From positions 1 through 44,557 of the forward strand of contig NZ_BLZO01000063.1 of assembly GCF_014132355.1 (NCBI RefSeq): a stretch of DNA of 44,557 nt. Reading direction: 5' to 3'. How positions within the stretch are numbered: the first letter of the stretch is position 1; each line of letters starts with the position of its first letter. Under the pieces are notes generated by a model, which worked only from the letters and a program-made list of their open reading frames with translations, was not told the DNA's origin and searched no databases. Made by a program: the position numbers and the translations under genes. The DNA is from Okeania sp. KiyG1 (lineage in GTDB: Bacteria > Cyanobacteriota > Cyanobacteriia > Cyanobacteriales > Microcoleaceae). This document shows, in pieces, positions 20,618 to 30,720 of the stretch.

Positions 20618-21445
20618 ATGAAATTTATCGGAATAGACCTCGGTTGGCGGTCGGGAAAAAGTGGTTTGTGCTGTCTACAATACTCAGACCAAAAGTTAAA
20701 AATATTAGACTTAGACTGCATATTAGAAACTGAAGATATTCTCAATTGGATTGATAATTTAACTCCCTTACCAACTCCTGCTTTAATTGCCGTAGATGCT
20801 CCAACAATAATACCAAATCAAACAGGAACTAGACTACCAGATAAACTTACTCATAAATATTTTGGTCGTTATCATGCAGGATGTTATCCAGCAAATCTTA
20901 ACCGTCCTTTTGCTCAGAAAACCGTAAATTTTGGCATGAGTTTGACAGCTAAAGGATTTATTCATGCACCAACAATTGAACCGCAACAACCAGGACGTTT
21001 TCAAATCGAAGTTTATCCTCATCCAGCTATAGTTAATTTATTTGGTTTAGAAAAAATTTTGAAATACAAAAAAGGGAAATTAGCAGACCGTAAATCAGAA
21101 CTTTTGAAACTGCACCAATACATAATAAATATCTTAACTACCCTGGAACCAACTCTAGAAATTTCCGAAAATTTCCTAGATACTGAAAATATCAATAGTA
21201 TAGCTACCCTCAAAATTACAGAAGATAAATTAGATAGTTTAATCTGTGCTTATATTGGTGCATACTGGTGGTATTGGGGTCAAGCAAAAAATTTAGTTTT
21301 GGGCGATGACACCACCGGATATATAGTAGTTCCTGAACGACTAGCGCCGCTACGCGGAAGTCAAAATTCAAAATTCAAAAGCGAGTGCGTAATTCTGAGG
21401 GGACCTCAGAATGTAAGACGCACATCTGACAGTCAAAAGTATTGA
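20618..21445 (+). CDS. DUF429 family protein (RNase H-like fold predicted)
   Basis: Start chosen at ATG 20618 (MKFIGIDLGWRSGKSGLCC), because the family begins with this FIGIDLGW strand; the few codons before it come from a repeat. GIDLGW, LIAVDAPTIIPN, and the later LKITEDKLDSLICAYIGAYW (Asp in a helix) fit the DUF429 pattern, a predicted RNase H-fold nuclease-like family of unknown substrate. The last ~30 residues, from about APLRGSQNSKF to the stop, are encoded by a dispersed repeat (21341-21490) and are probably not native. It stands alone between an IS element and a coiled-coil gene. Confidence 0.75.
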   Translation: MKFIGIDLGWRSGKSGLCCLQYSDQKLKILDLDCILETEDILNWIDNLTPLPTPALIAVDAPTIIPNQTGTRLPDKLTHKYFGRYHAGCYPANLNRPFAQKTVNFGMSLTAKGFIHAPTIEPQQPGRFQIEVYPHPAIVNLFGLEKILKYKKGKLADRKSELLKLHQYIINILTTLEPTLEISENFLDTENINSIATLKITEDKLDSLICAYIGAYWWYWGQAKNLVLGDDTTGYIVVPERLAPLRGSQNSKFKSECVILRGPQNVRRTSDSQKY

Positions 21446-21490
21446 TTAGTAAGGCTTTTAGGATTTTGTAACTGGTTAGTTATTCCTGCC
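21341..21490 (+). repeat. Dispersed repeat, copy 1 (TACGCGGAAGT ... GATTTTGTAACTGG)
   Basis: Begins CTAGCGCCGCTACGCGGAAG, then AAAATTC units, and ends GGATTTTGTAACTGGTTAGT. Related copies lie at 30637-30720 and 31130-31226. In this copy and at 30637 it starts inside the 3' end of a gene and supplies the stop codon. Confidence 0.7.
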
Positions 21491-21523
21491 CTCTTTATAC
21501 TAAATTAAACCCTGTTCAAATAT

Positions 21524-22069
21524 ATGAAAGAAAATATAGCAGAACTCAAATCAGAAGTAGAAACTTTACAAGCAGAAATAGAAACTTTACAGACCGAAGT
21601 AGATACTCTTCGTCATCAACGTTCCTCTTTCCGAATAGATGTTAGTTTTCCTCCAGATAATACTCCTGAAACACTAGCAGAATTTCGCAAAAAAAATGCT
21701 GAAGAAGCTGCAAAGTGGCAAGAAGAATTACAAGAAATTAATCAATCTCTCAAAGTATTAGAAGCACAACTTAATCAGAAAAAAACTATACTCGCACCAA
21801 AAAAATCTCGACTAGAATGGCACGAACTACAAGAAAAAGTTTACCAAGGGGGAAAAGAATTACAGGAGCAAGTTAAAACAGTCAACGAAAAAGCTAATCA
21901 ACTTGAAGCAGAAATACAAAATCTCAAACAAATTTATCAACAATTAAACCCACTTTATTGTGAGTGGGTACAAAATGCAGCTAATATAGTTGACTTTAAG
22001 GCCACAACTATTCCTTATGTTTATGTTAAAAAAAATGGGTTTGAACTTGGAAATAAAGAAATAAAGTGA
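21524..22069 (+). CDS. Coiled-coil protein of unknown function
   Basis: 181 residues, almost wholly predicted coiled coil: LKSEVETLQAEIETLQTEVDTL at the N-terminus shows near-perfect heptads, with a second long helix (VKTVNEKANQLEAEIQNLKQIYQQL) near 110-150. A short hydrophilic linker rich in Pro (SFPPDNTPETLAEFR) separates them. No signal peptide or membrane segment. The 3' end (AAATAAAGTGATGGAAATAAAG) is duplicated across the stop codon. No family recognised; a structural or scaffold role is only a guess. Confidence 0.7.
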   Translation: MKENIAELKSEVETLQAEIETLQTEVDTLRHQRSSFRIDVSFPPDNTPETLAEFRKKNAEEAAKWQEELQEINQSLKVLEAQLNQKKTILAPKKSRLEWHELQEKVYQGGKELQEQVKTVNEKANQLEAEIQNLKQIYQQLNPLYCEWVQNAANIVDFKATTIPYVYVKKNGFELGNKEIK

Positions 22070-22094
22070 TGGAAATAAAGAAATAAAGTGATGG

Positions 22095-23357
22095 AAAAAG
22101 GGAAGAGGAAAAAAGATTGAGATACATCTCTATTTGTGTTGAGTTTTTTTTATCAACCCAACCTACGAATGGTAAATTTTTTCGGAATTTTATCCTGTGT
22201 GAAAGTTGGGAGTAAAGTAGGTTGGGTTAAGCGACAGCGCAACCCAACATATTCAGTTATCAGTTATCAGTTATCAGTTATCAGTTATCAGTAAAAGGGA
22301 AGAGGAAAAAAGATTGATATACATCTCTATTTTTATTGAGTTTTTTTATCAACCCAACCAACAAATGGTAAATTTTTTGTCTAATTTTATGACCTGTAAA
22401 AGTCGGGAATACCGTAGGTTGGGTTAAGCGCTAGCACAACCCAACATATTCAGTTATCAGTTATCAGTTATCAGTAAAAGGGAAGAGGAAAAAAGATTGA
22501 GATACATCTCTATTTTTATTGAGTTTTTATCAACCCAACCAACAAATGGTAAATTTTTTGTCTAATTTTATGACCTGTAAAAGTCGGGAATACCGTAGGT
22601 TGGGTTAAGCGCTAGCACAACCCAACATATTCAGTTATCAGTTATCAGTTATCAGTAAAAGGGAAGAGGAAAAAGATTGAGATACATCTCTATTTTTATT
22701 GAGTTTTTATCAACCCAACCAACAAATGGTAAATTTTTTGTCTAATTTTATGACCTGTAAAAGTCGGGAATATCGTAGGTTGGGTTAAGGGACAGCGCAA
22801 CCCAACATATTCAGTTATCAGTTATCAGTTATCAGTTATCAGTAAAAGGGAAGAGAAAAAAAGATTGAGATACATCTCTATTTTTGTTGAGTTTTTTTTA
22901 TCAACCCAACCGACAAATGGTAAATTTTTTGTCTAATTTTATGACCTGTAAAAGTCGGGAATATCGTAGGTTGGGTTAAGGGACAGCGCAACCCAACATA
23001 TTCAGTTATCAGTTATCAGTTATCAGTTATCAGTAAAAGGGAAGAGGAAAAAAGATTGATATACATCTCTACTTTTATTGAGTTTTTTTTATCAACCCAA
23101 CCAACAAATGGTAAATTTTTTGTCTAATTTTATGATTTGTCAAAGTTGGGAGTACCGTAGGTTGGGTTAAGGGACAGCGCAACCAAACATATTCAGTTAT
23201 CAGTTATCAGTTATCAGTTATCAGTTATCAGTTATCAGTAAAAGGGAAGAGGAAAAAATATTGAGATACATCTCTATTTTTATTCAGTTTTTTTTATCAA
23301 CCCAACGGACAAATGGTAAATTTTTTGTCTAATTTTATGACCTGTAAAAGTCGGGAA
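22095..23357. repeat. Seven tandem ~160-bp units with variable TTATCAG arrays
   Basis: Units start near 22095, 22293, 22475, 22656, 22843, 23034 and 23239 with AAAAGGGAAGAGGAAAAA. Each contains the palindrome GAGATACATCTC, then TCAACCCAACC and later GGTTGGGTTAAG followed by CAACCCAACATATTCAG. These can fold as long hairpins. Each full unit ends in a run of TTATCAG heptamers, about 5, 3, 3, 4, 4 and 6 copies in order. Without the heptamers the unit is a nearly constant 159-163 bp. The last unit is cut short at about 23357. No coding frame is conserved. Confidence 0.9.
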
Positions 23358-23419
23358 TAAATTTTAATTCATCGCCAATTTAGTAGTCTTTTCGTAATCT
23401 GAAGATTTGCTCATATATC

Positions 23420-23806
23420 CTAATTTTCAAATCCAAAGAAACTGGCGATCGCTGGTAATAATTCTTCCCACTGTAGAATTAATTTTGCCGTCTTAGGTAA
23501 CTCTGTAAATAAGCCTTTAAAAAATCTAATTACTCCTTTTGCTTTTTGTTTGTTTTCCTGGGGATTTTTTCCTGCTTCTGCCAGACTTTGTAATTCCTTT
23601 AAAGCTTCTTCTTTATCCTCTTGGCTCAAATTTGATTCTGCTTCAATTGCTGCTTTAAGTTGAGTCAAAGCTTCTTTAATTCCTGGCTTATTTGCTTCGG
23701 AAGAATCTGGTAATTCATTGATAGAAGCAGTAACATTTCCTTGAACATAACCTGTGACAAAATTGGAACCATAACTTGTTCCAACTTTTATAGATTTGTC
23801 TTCCAT
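23420..23806 (-). CDS. Small protein with EDKS...GSNFV motif, unknown function
   Basis: 128 residues. Begins MEDKSIKVGTSYGSNFVTGYVQGNVTAS, a beta-rich stretch that is almost repeated at the C-terminus of the next gene upstream (KFEDKSVQVETSVGSNFVSGEVGGDVV). The rest is helical (IKEALTQLKAAIEAESNLSQEDKEEALKELQSLAEAG) and ends in a hydrophobic helix (LLPAIASFFGF). A leader AACCTCC (23811-23817, i.e. GGAGGTT on the minus strand) supports the start. It lies 70 bp after the neighbour and is probably co-transcribed. Such motif-sharing small proteins are seen near STAND ATPases in cyanobacteria (general recollection); function unknown. Confidence 0.65.
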   Translation of the reverse strand: MEDKSIKVGTSYGSNFVTGYVQGNVTASINELPDSSEANKPGIKEALTQLKAAIEAESNLSQEDKEEALKELQSLAEAGKNPQENKQKAKGVIRFFKGLFTELPKTAKLILQWEELLPAIASFFGFEN

Positions 23807-23876
23807 ATTTAACCTCCATTAATTTATGAAAAATTTGTTGATTTAAAAATAATTTGATACTTTTTAATTGGAAATA

Positions 23877-24479
23877 TTAGTCAATAGAAGAGACTACATC
23901 TCCCCCTACTTCACCTGATACGAAATTAGAACCAACGCTGGTTTCAACTTGAACAGATTTATCTTCAAATTTAACAGATTTATCTTCAATAGAACAGTTC
24001 TTAAAATTAAAATTTTTGTTTATTTTTCCTATTTTTCCTTGTTCAGAATTCATAACATCGCATAAATTAACAATTACTGTCCTAATCCAGCCTGAATTGG
24101 GGCTAACTATAATGTTTTTATAGCCAGAATTGCCTTCAATAACTAGACCATACTTTTGAGAAGTTTTATTAGGTCGATGATGACACAATAGCAAAATATC
24201 AACAATTATCAATAGTAAGCCAAATATTTGGAAATTTTTGTTTGGAGATTGAAGTAATATAATAGCTATAAATATTAGTAATCCAGCACCTATAAATCGT
24301 AAAGTAGAAAACCTTTTAGTTCTTTTTTCAGTAGTTTTCAATTCAATATAACGAATACTGGTGATGTTGTTAATTTGATAAACAGTATCCTTATAAATTA
24401 AGGTTTTTCCTCTAACTTTTAAAACCGATACTTCTACTTCTTCTGGTTCAGGATACGATTTTGGTAAATTATCATCCAC
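23877..24479 (-). CDS. DUF6232-like membrane protein with EDKS...GSNFV motif
   Basis: 200 residues. The N-terminal part (VRGKTLIYKDTVYQINNITSIRYIEL) and two adjacent membrane helices (FIGAGLLIFIAIILL, IFGLLLIIVDILLLC) followed by a beta-strand domain resemble DUF6232-type small membrane proteins (from memory, moderate). After a polar linker the protein ends IEDKSVKFEDKSVQVETSVGSNFVSGEVGGDVVSSID, containing two EDKSV repeats and the motif shared with the following gene. Divergent from the NB-ARC gene across 295 bp. The shared motif suggests both proteins bind the same partner (inference). Confidence 0.6.
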   Translation of the reverse strand: MDDNLPKSYPEPEEVEVSVLKVRGKTLIYKDTVYQINNITSIRYIELKTTEKRTKRFSTLRFIGAGLLIFIAIILLQSPNKNFQIFGLLLIIVDILLLCHHRPNKTSQKYGLVIEGNSGYKNIIVSPNSGWIRTVIVNLCDVMNSEQGKIGKINKNFNFKNCSIEDKSVKFEDKSVQVETSVGSNFVSGEVGGDVVSSID

Positions 24480-24774
24480 CCTTCAATTGACTTCAAAATT
24501 ATTCTTGTACTAGGACTTAGCTGTCAGCTTTTTTCAAGCTGTACAACTTAGTTCAGATAGACTAAAAATATTAACTAATCATATATTGAATTAGAAAATT
24601 TTCCATCATACCCTAAGACATAGTTTAAGAGTTAAATCTAGTTTTGACTATACTAAATTGCCTGCTTAAATCGCGATTTTTGTAAATAAAAATCAAGCGA
24701 ATATAGGAAAATATCCTAAAACGTCCTATGAGAATGAGCTAAAATGGCTAAAACTATTATTAAATCTAAACTCA
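24480..24774. promoter_or_regulatory. Divergent intergenic region of the STAND locus
   Basis: 295 bp, very AT-rich, separating the two small genes (minus) from the NB-ARC gene (plus). Both promoters must lie here, but no clear -10/-35 pair or operator can be named. AGGAAAATATCCTAAAACGTCCT (24706-24728) contains short inverted elements that could be an operator. Confidence 0.35.
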
Positions 24775-26154
24775 ATGAGTATTACAGAAATTTTGCAATT
24801 TGCCGATCGCCTAGTTTTTGCTCATAGAGGAAAACATTTAGATGATATTCAAGAAACAGTTATTAAAGGCGTTTGGCAAGGTAAAACTTATGAAAATATT
24901 GCACAAGAATGTAACCGTAGTGAAAGTCGAATTCGAGATGTAGGTTATCAACTATGGAAAACTTTTTCCGAAAGTTTAGGAGAAGATATAAATAAATCTA
25001 ATTTTCGCTCTACTATTGAAAGATTACAGATACAAGAAAAATCGTCTATTTGTAGAACTAATTGTAATTTTAACTTCGGGTCACAAACTCTATATCAATA
25101 TCAAAAATATTCTCAAGATTCTCAAACTAAAGATACAGCTAAAACAACTTTTCAGGATTTAAGTATTGCCCCTACAATTAATCCTACTTACTTTTACGGA
25201 CGTACTAAAGAACTAGAAATTTTATCCAACTATATCCTCCATCAAAAAACTCGTCTGATGTCAGTATTAGGATTAAGCGGTATTGGCAAAACAACCCTAG
25301 TCAAAAGATTTATTGACTTGAATATCCCACAATTCGATGTAGTAATTTGGAGAAATTTAAAACTTGTTAAATCTCTAAACTCTCTAATGACCGACCTCTT
25401 AAAAAAAATCAGTCTCCAAAATCAAAATATTCTCATCTCAGACGAACAATTCACCCAATTTTTAGACTTATTATCTAGGCAAAAATGTTTAATTGTTCTC
25501 GACGACGTACAAAATATATTTATCAGTAGAAAATTTGCCGGACAATATCAAACTCAACACACAGAATATCAAAACCTCTTCCAAGCGATCGCTCAAACAG
25601 AACATCAAAGTTGTGTAATATTAATTAGTCAAGAAAAAGCTCAAGAAATGACAGCCTTAGACCGAGAATTATATCCAATTCAATGTTTAGAATTAGAAGG
25701 CTTAGATAATTCAGCCGGAATAGAAATAATCCAAGAATATAAACTACAAGACCGAGACTATTGGTTGAAATTAAACAATATATATCTAGGCAATCCCTTA
25801 TACTTACAATATATATGTACTTTAATCAAAGATATCTTTCAAGACCTAGCATCTCAACTGATAGCTGAAGGGAACTTAATTATCACAGAAGAAATGAAAC
25901 TACTTTTCGACACCTCATATCAGAAAATGTCAGACATAGAAAAACAAATAGTTTTAAAAATAAGTAAATCCGATGAAAATCTTTCCATAGAAGACTTAAA
26001 AAAATCCTGCTCATTATCCTCTATAGATATTATCAATGGATTACAATCCCTGAAAAGACGATACTTATTAAATCAAATAAAAACCAACAATACCTTATTT
26101 AGCCTATCCCCCTTATTCAAAGAATATATGAAAAACTTTCAGATGCAAAACTAA
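24775..26154 (+). CDS. STAND NTPase: N-terminal HTH (vMAP-N-like) plus NB-ARC
   Basis: 459 residues. Residues 1-85 (LQFADRLVFAHRGKHLDDIQETVIKGVWQGKTYENIAQEC ... SESRIRDVGYQLW) match the helix-turn-helix that opens many cyanobacterial NB-ARC/WD40 proteins (vMAP-N type). After a low-complexity linker comes FYGRTKELEILSNYIL, Walker A LSGIGKTTLVKRF near residue 170 and Walker B LIVLDDVQ near 243, then a winged-helix end (LKKSCSLSSIDIINGLQSLKRRYLLNQI). No WD40, TPR or LRR sensor domain follows, so this is a minimal STAND switch. Likely a conflict/defence or signalling regulator; its trigger is unknown. Confidence 0.85.
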   Translation: MSITEILQFADRLVFAHRGKHLDDIQETVIKGVWQGKTYENIAQECNRSESRIRDVGYQLWKTFSESLGEDINKSNFRSTIERLQIQEKSSICRTNCNFNFGSQTLYQYQKYSQDSQTKDTAKTTFQDLSIAPTINPTYFYGRTKELEILSNYILHQKTRLMSVLGLSGIGKTTLVKRFIDLNIPQFDVVIWRNLKLVKSLNSLMTDLLKKISLQNQNILISDEQFTQFLDLLSRQKCLIVLDDVQNIFISRKFAGQYQTQHTEYQNLFQAIAQTEHQSCVILISQEKAQEMTALDRELYPIQCLELEGLDNSAGIEIIQEYKLQDRDYWLKLNNIYLGNPLYLQYICTLIKDIFQDLASQLIAEGNLIITEEMKLLFDTSYQKMSDIEKQIVLKISKSDENLSIEDLKKSCSLSSIDIINGLQSLKRRYLLNQIKTNNTLFSLSPLFKEYMKNFQMQN

Positions 26155-27338
<1,184 letters not shown>

Positions 27339-28403
27339 ATGGCCGAATCTAGCCAACTACCATATTTATTACGAGCAACTAAGGGTGAAATCTTAGACCG
27401 TCCACCTGTATGGATGATGAGACAAGCAGGACGTTACATGAAATCTTATCGAGATTTACGAGAGAAATATCCCTCATTTCGCGAGCGTTCCGAAAATACA
27501 GATATTGCTGTGGAAATATCTCTGCAACCTTTCCACGCATTTAAACCAGATGGAGTAATTTTATTCTCAGATATCTTAACCCCCCTACCAGCAATAGGCA
27601 TTGATTTTGATATTGTCGAAAGTAAAGGACCAATAATTGACCCTCCTATTCGCACTCAATCTCAAATAGACCAACTTCATCCCATCGAACCAGAAGAGTC
27701 TCTACCTTTTATTAGGGAAATTTTACAAATTCTCAAAAGAGAAGTTAAGAACGAAGCAGCAATTTTAGGTTTTATTGGGGCACCTTGGACTCTAGCAGCT
27801 TATGCCATAGAAGGTAAAAGTTCTAAAGATTATACTTTTATCAAGAGAATGGCCTTTTGCGAACCAGAAATGTTGCATAAGTTTCTCGGTAAACTAGCAG
27901 ACGCGATCGCCGTTTATGCTCGTTACCAGATAAATAGTGGAGCACAAGTTATCCAAATGTTTGATTCTTGGGCAGGTCAACTTAGTCCTCAAGATTATGA
28001 AACTTTTGCCTTGCCTTATCAAAAACGAGTAGTCAAACAGGTTAAGGCAACTCATCCCAATACACCTTTTATTCTTTATATTAATGGCAGTGCTGGATTA
28101 TTAGAGAGAATGCCCCAAACTGGTGTTGATATAGTTAGTGTAGACTGGACAGTAGACATCGGCGAAGCAAGACAACGCCTAGGTAAAAATATTGGCATAC
28201 AGGGAAATATAGACCCCGGAGTACTTTTTGGTTCTAAAGAGTTTATCAAATCTCGCATTTTAGAAACTATCCGCAAAGCAGGCAACCAAGGTCATATATT
28301 AAATTTAGGACATGGTGTGTTGCAGAAGACTCCTGAAGAAAATGTAGAGTTCTTCTTTAAAACGGCCAAAGAGGTCAGCAATTTACTAGCAGTGACAGCT
28401 TAG
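27339..28403 (+). CDS. hemE: Uroporphyrinogen decarboxylase
   Basis: Converts uroporphyrinogen III to coproporphyrinogen III in heme and chlorophyll synthesis, cytosolic. 354 residues, the normal length. Signatures: [18 protein letters not shown] near the N-terminus (substrate-binding Arg), [17 protein letters not shown] (catalytic Asp), [43 protein letters not shown], and [17 protein letters not shown]. The ATG at 27339 is the family start. Stands alone between repeat-rich spacers. Single-gene transcription is likely. Confidence 0.98.
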   Translation: MAESSQLPYLLRATKGEILDRPPVWMMRQAGRYMKSYRDLREKYPSFRERSENTDIAVEISLQPFHAFKPDGVILFSDILTPLPAIGIDFDIVESKGPIIDPPIRTQSQIDQLHPIEPEESLPFIREILQILKREVKNEAAILGFIGAPWTLAAYAIEGKSSKDYTFIKRMAFCEPEMLHKFLGKLADAIAVYARYQINSGAQVIQMFDSWAGQLSPQDYETFALPYQKRVVKQVKATHPNTPFILYINGSAGLLERMPQTGVDIVSVDWTVDIGEARQRLGKNIGIQGNIDPGVLFGSKEFIKSRILETIRKAGNQGHILNLGHGVLQKTPEENVEFFFKTAKEVSNLLAVTA

Positions 28404-28511
28404 TTAAATTAAACCATATTTGAGATTTCCATTAATTTTTGCTTTGTCTAGGGGTGGGTTAATACTCGCCCCTATATTTTAGTAGAAGTAAGAAGGAAGA
28501 AGGAAGAAGTA

Positions 28512-28704
28512 ATACCAATTTCATAAATATTTGCTACAGTTTCTTGAGTAGGGGAGCGGGGAGTAGGGGAGTGGGGGAGAAGTAAACATAAGAATAATTG
28601 ACAGTTTCCTAGGTTGTAATTATCAAAACTGCCATTTCACCTACGTTAATTACTTAATAATTGAAGTTTCACCTAAGCATAGCATTCTTTTTTAAAATTG
28701 GTAT
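28512..28704. mobile_element. MITE family C (ATACCAATTT ends) with GGGGAGT array inside
   Basis: Ends ATACCAATTT (28512-28521) and AAATTGGTAT (28695-28704) are inverted repeats. The interior includes TTCTTGAGTAGGGGAGCGGGG and further G-rich units. A related end (CTTATACCAATTTTATAAATG) occurs near 29012, and CTTATACCAATTCCC near 29304, suggesting a second, altered copy. Confidence 0.6.
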
Positions 28705-29702
28705 AAGAAGAAATAATATTGTGTTGTCTTAGTTTTATAGCGCTTTTCACATAGATAGACTACAGTTAGTACGGGCAACCAAAAAGCATTTTTGGCGTTG
28801 CTGAAATCAGGAATGAAAGTCAACTTTGAGTAAATTTTCAGCCAAAACAATAGTGCAAACTATACCTACTTATTTAGCTTCTTAGTGACAGATTTGAAAC
28901 TTGATTTAGGGAGGGTATCTTGCTTCGCACTCTGATAGACATCAAAAAGAAAGTCCGGCAATTATTCCTATTATTTATCATATTATTCGATCAAATTAGT
29001 CTTATACCAATTTTATAAATGTTTGTTACAAATAGGTAGGGTACTTCTTAGGAGTCAGTCCTCAGGAGTCAGGAGTCGTATGGGAATAGATTTAATACCA
29101 GTTTTTAGGTCATAAATTCTCTTTTTCTCTTGGTGCGCGTTCCCTCTCTTGGTCGGCGTTCCCTTGCGACTGGCGTCGTCGCGGGGTCCGACCGCTTGCG
29201 ACTGGCGTCGTCGCGGGGTCGCACCGCTTTGTCAAAGGGGAATTTCCTGCAAATTTTTTTTATTGCACTTATTATTCGTAACATTCTTTTTTCAAATTAG
29301 TCTTATACCAATTCCCAGCCATTAATTCTATAGTTAGGTAACACTTCAGTTATTAAATAATTAACACTAACTCAATCGTCTTTTTCCTAATTTGAGCAAA
29401 TTTAATGTTAATTATTCTGATGTTTACTTCTTCCTGTACATACCTTGCATGCAACGTCCCTACCCACTCCCCTACTCCCATACTTAAGAAAATGTAGAAA
29501 AGTTTTTGATAAATAGTATTACACATCCGTATTTTTACCGTTAGCTAAAATCAGATTTTTTTACCTAAAATAGCTAAGAAAGAGTGTAAACCTCTTTGGA
29601 TACATAAAATTTATTTGCTATAGTCTAGAAGATAGTATCAACAGTAAAAAATTACTTATAACCGGAATTTTACTTATCATCTAAGACTGAAAATATTTTT
29701 TT
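28705..29702. repeat. Intergenic region with GC-rich duplicated patch
   Basis: No gene seen. At about 29131-29229 a GC-rich patch has CTTGCGACTGGCGTCGTCGC twice in tandem and the flank GTGCGCGTTCCCTCTCTTGG, the reverse of the patch at 1861-1940. Short AGGAGTC arrays occur near 29050. Confidence 0.5.
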
Positions 29703-30665
29703 ATGAGCCATAAACGGATTTTTGTAACTGGTGCTAGTGGGTGTATCGGTCACTATATTGTTGAGTCATTAATTCAAAATACTCAACACGAACTTTTCTT
29801 ATTAGTGCGAAACCCGGAAAAGTTAAAAGTTGATTATAAAGCTCGTTCGGGTGTAAATCTTTTAACAGCAAATCTCCGAGAAATTGAAAGATTTTCAGAC
29901 TTACTTTCAGAAATTAATGTAGCTATTCTCATTGCTACTGCTTGGGGAAACTTACAGGAAGTATTTGATATAAATGTTGTCAAAACAATTAAATTAGTCA
30001 AATTACTCAATCCAGAAGTATGTGAAAATATCATCTATTTTTCTACAGCTAGTATTCTTGACAGTCAAAACAAATTACTCAGAAAAGCTGGTGAGATTGG
30101 TACTGATTATATCCGCTCTAAATATGACTGTATGTATCAGTTATCTCGACTCAAGAATGTACCTCCTCTAACTTGTCTTTTTCCTACTTTAGTTTTAGGT
30201 GGAGATGATAAAAAACCTTATTCTCATCTTTCCTCTGGTTTGCCAGAAATAATTAGATATATTGGTTTAATTAGGTGGTTAAAAGCTGATGGTAGTTTCC
30301 ATTTTATTCATGCTGAGGATATTGCTAGAGTCGTTACTTATCTAGTGGAAAACCCACCCCAGTCTCAGGAACTTCAGAAATTAGTTTTGGGAAATACACA
30401 AGTTACAGTTAATCAGGCAATTACGGAAATTTGTGCATATCTGAAGAAGCGAGTATATTTTCAGTTTAATTTGTCTCCTTGGTTGATAGAACTAATAATT
30501 GTAGTATTTCAAATTCAAATAGCTGCTTGGGATAGATTTTGTTTAGAATATCGTGATTTTACATATCAAAATCCAGTTAATCCAGCTACTTTTGAATTAC
30601 CGACTTTTTGTCCTACTGTTGCTGATATTTTTAGAACTAGCCGCTACGCGGAAGTTAAAAGTTAA
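29703..30665 (+). CDS. Extended SDR / NAD(P)-dependent epimerase-like oxidoreductase
   Basis: 320 residues. N-terminal Rossmann motif TGASGCIG (residues ~9-16), the NAD(P)-proximal strand LLTANLRE, a Ser in IIYFSTASIL and a YxxxK pair in YIRSKYDC, so the catalytic Ser-Tyr-Lys is complete. Later FIHAEDIARVVTYLVENP is typical of epimerase-type SDRs. Substrate cannot be told. The native end is probably ...NPATFELPTFCPTVADIFRT; the last residues (SRYAEVKS) come from the dispersed repeat starting at 30637. Copies of its 3' end are repeated downstream, which is unusual. Confidence 0.8.
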   Translation: MSHKRIFVTGASGCIGHYIVESLIQNTQHELFLLVRNPEKLKVDYKARSGVNLLTANLREIERFSDLLSEINVAILIATAWGNLQEVFDINVVKTIKLVKLLNPEVCENIIYFSTASILDSQNKLLRKAGEIGTDYIRSKYDCMYQLSRLKNVPPLTCLFPTLVLGGDDKKPYSHLSSGLPEIIRYIGLIRWLKADGSFHFIHAEDIARVVTYLVENPPQSQELQKLVLGNTQVTVNQAITEICAYLKKRVYFQFNLSPWLIELIIVVFQIQIAAWDRFCLEYRDFTYQNPVNPATFELPTFCPTVADIFRTSRYAEVKS

Positions 30666-30720
30666 AAGTTAAAAGTCAATCATTTTTGATTTGTAATTGT
30701 TTGAGGATTTTGTAACTGGA
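30637..30720 (+). repeat. Dispersed repeat, copy 2
   Basis: CTAGCCGCTACGCGGAAGTT, then TAAAAGT units, ending GAGGATTTTGTAACTGG. It overlaps the 3' end of the SDR gene. A third copy is at 31130-31226. Confidence 0.7.

Noticed and set aside
22095-23357. Possible CRISPR array (regular repeats)
   Set aside because: The whole unit repeats, there are no unique spacers, units are ~160 bp plus heptamers, and no cas genes are near.
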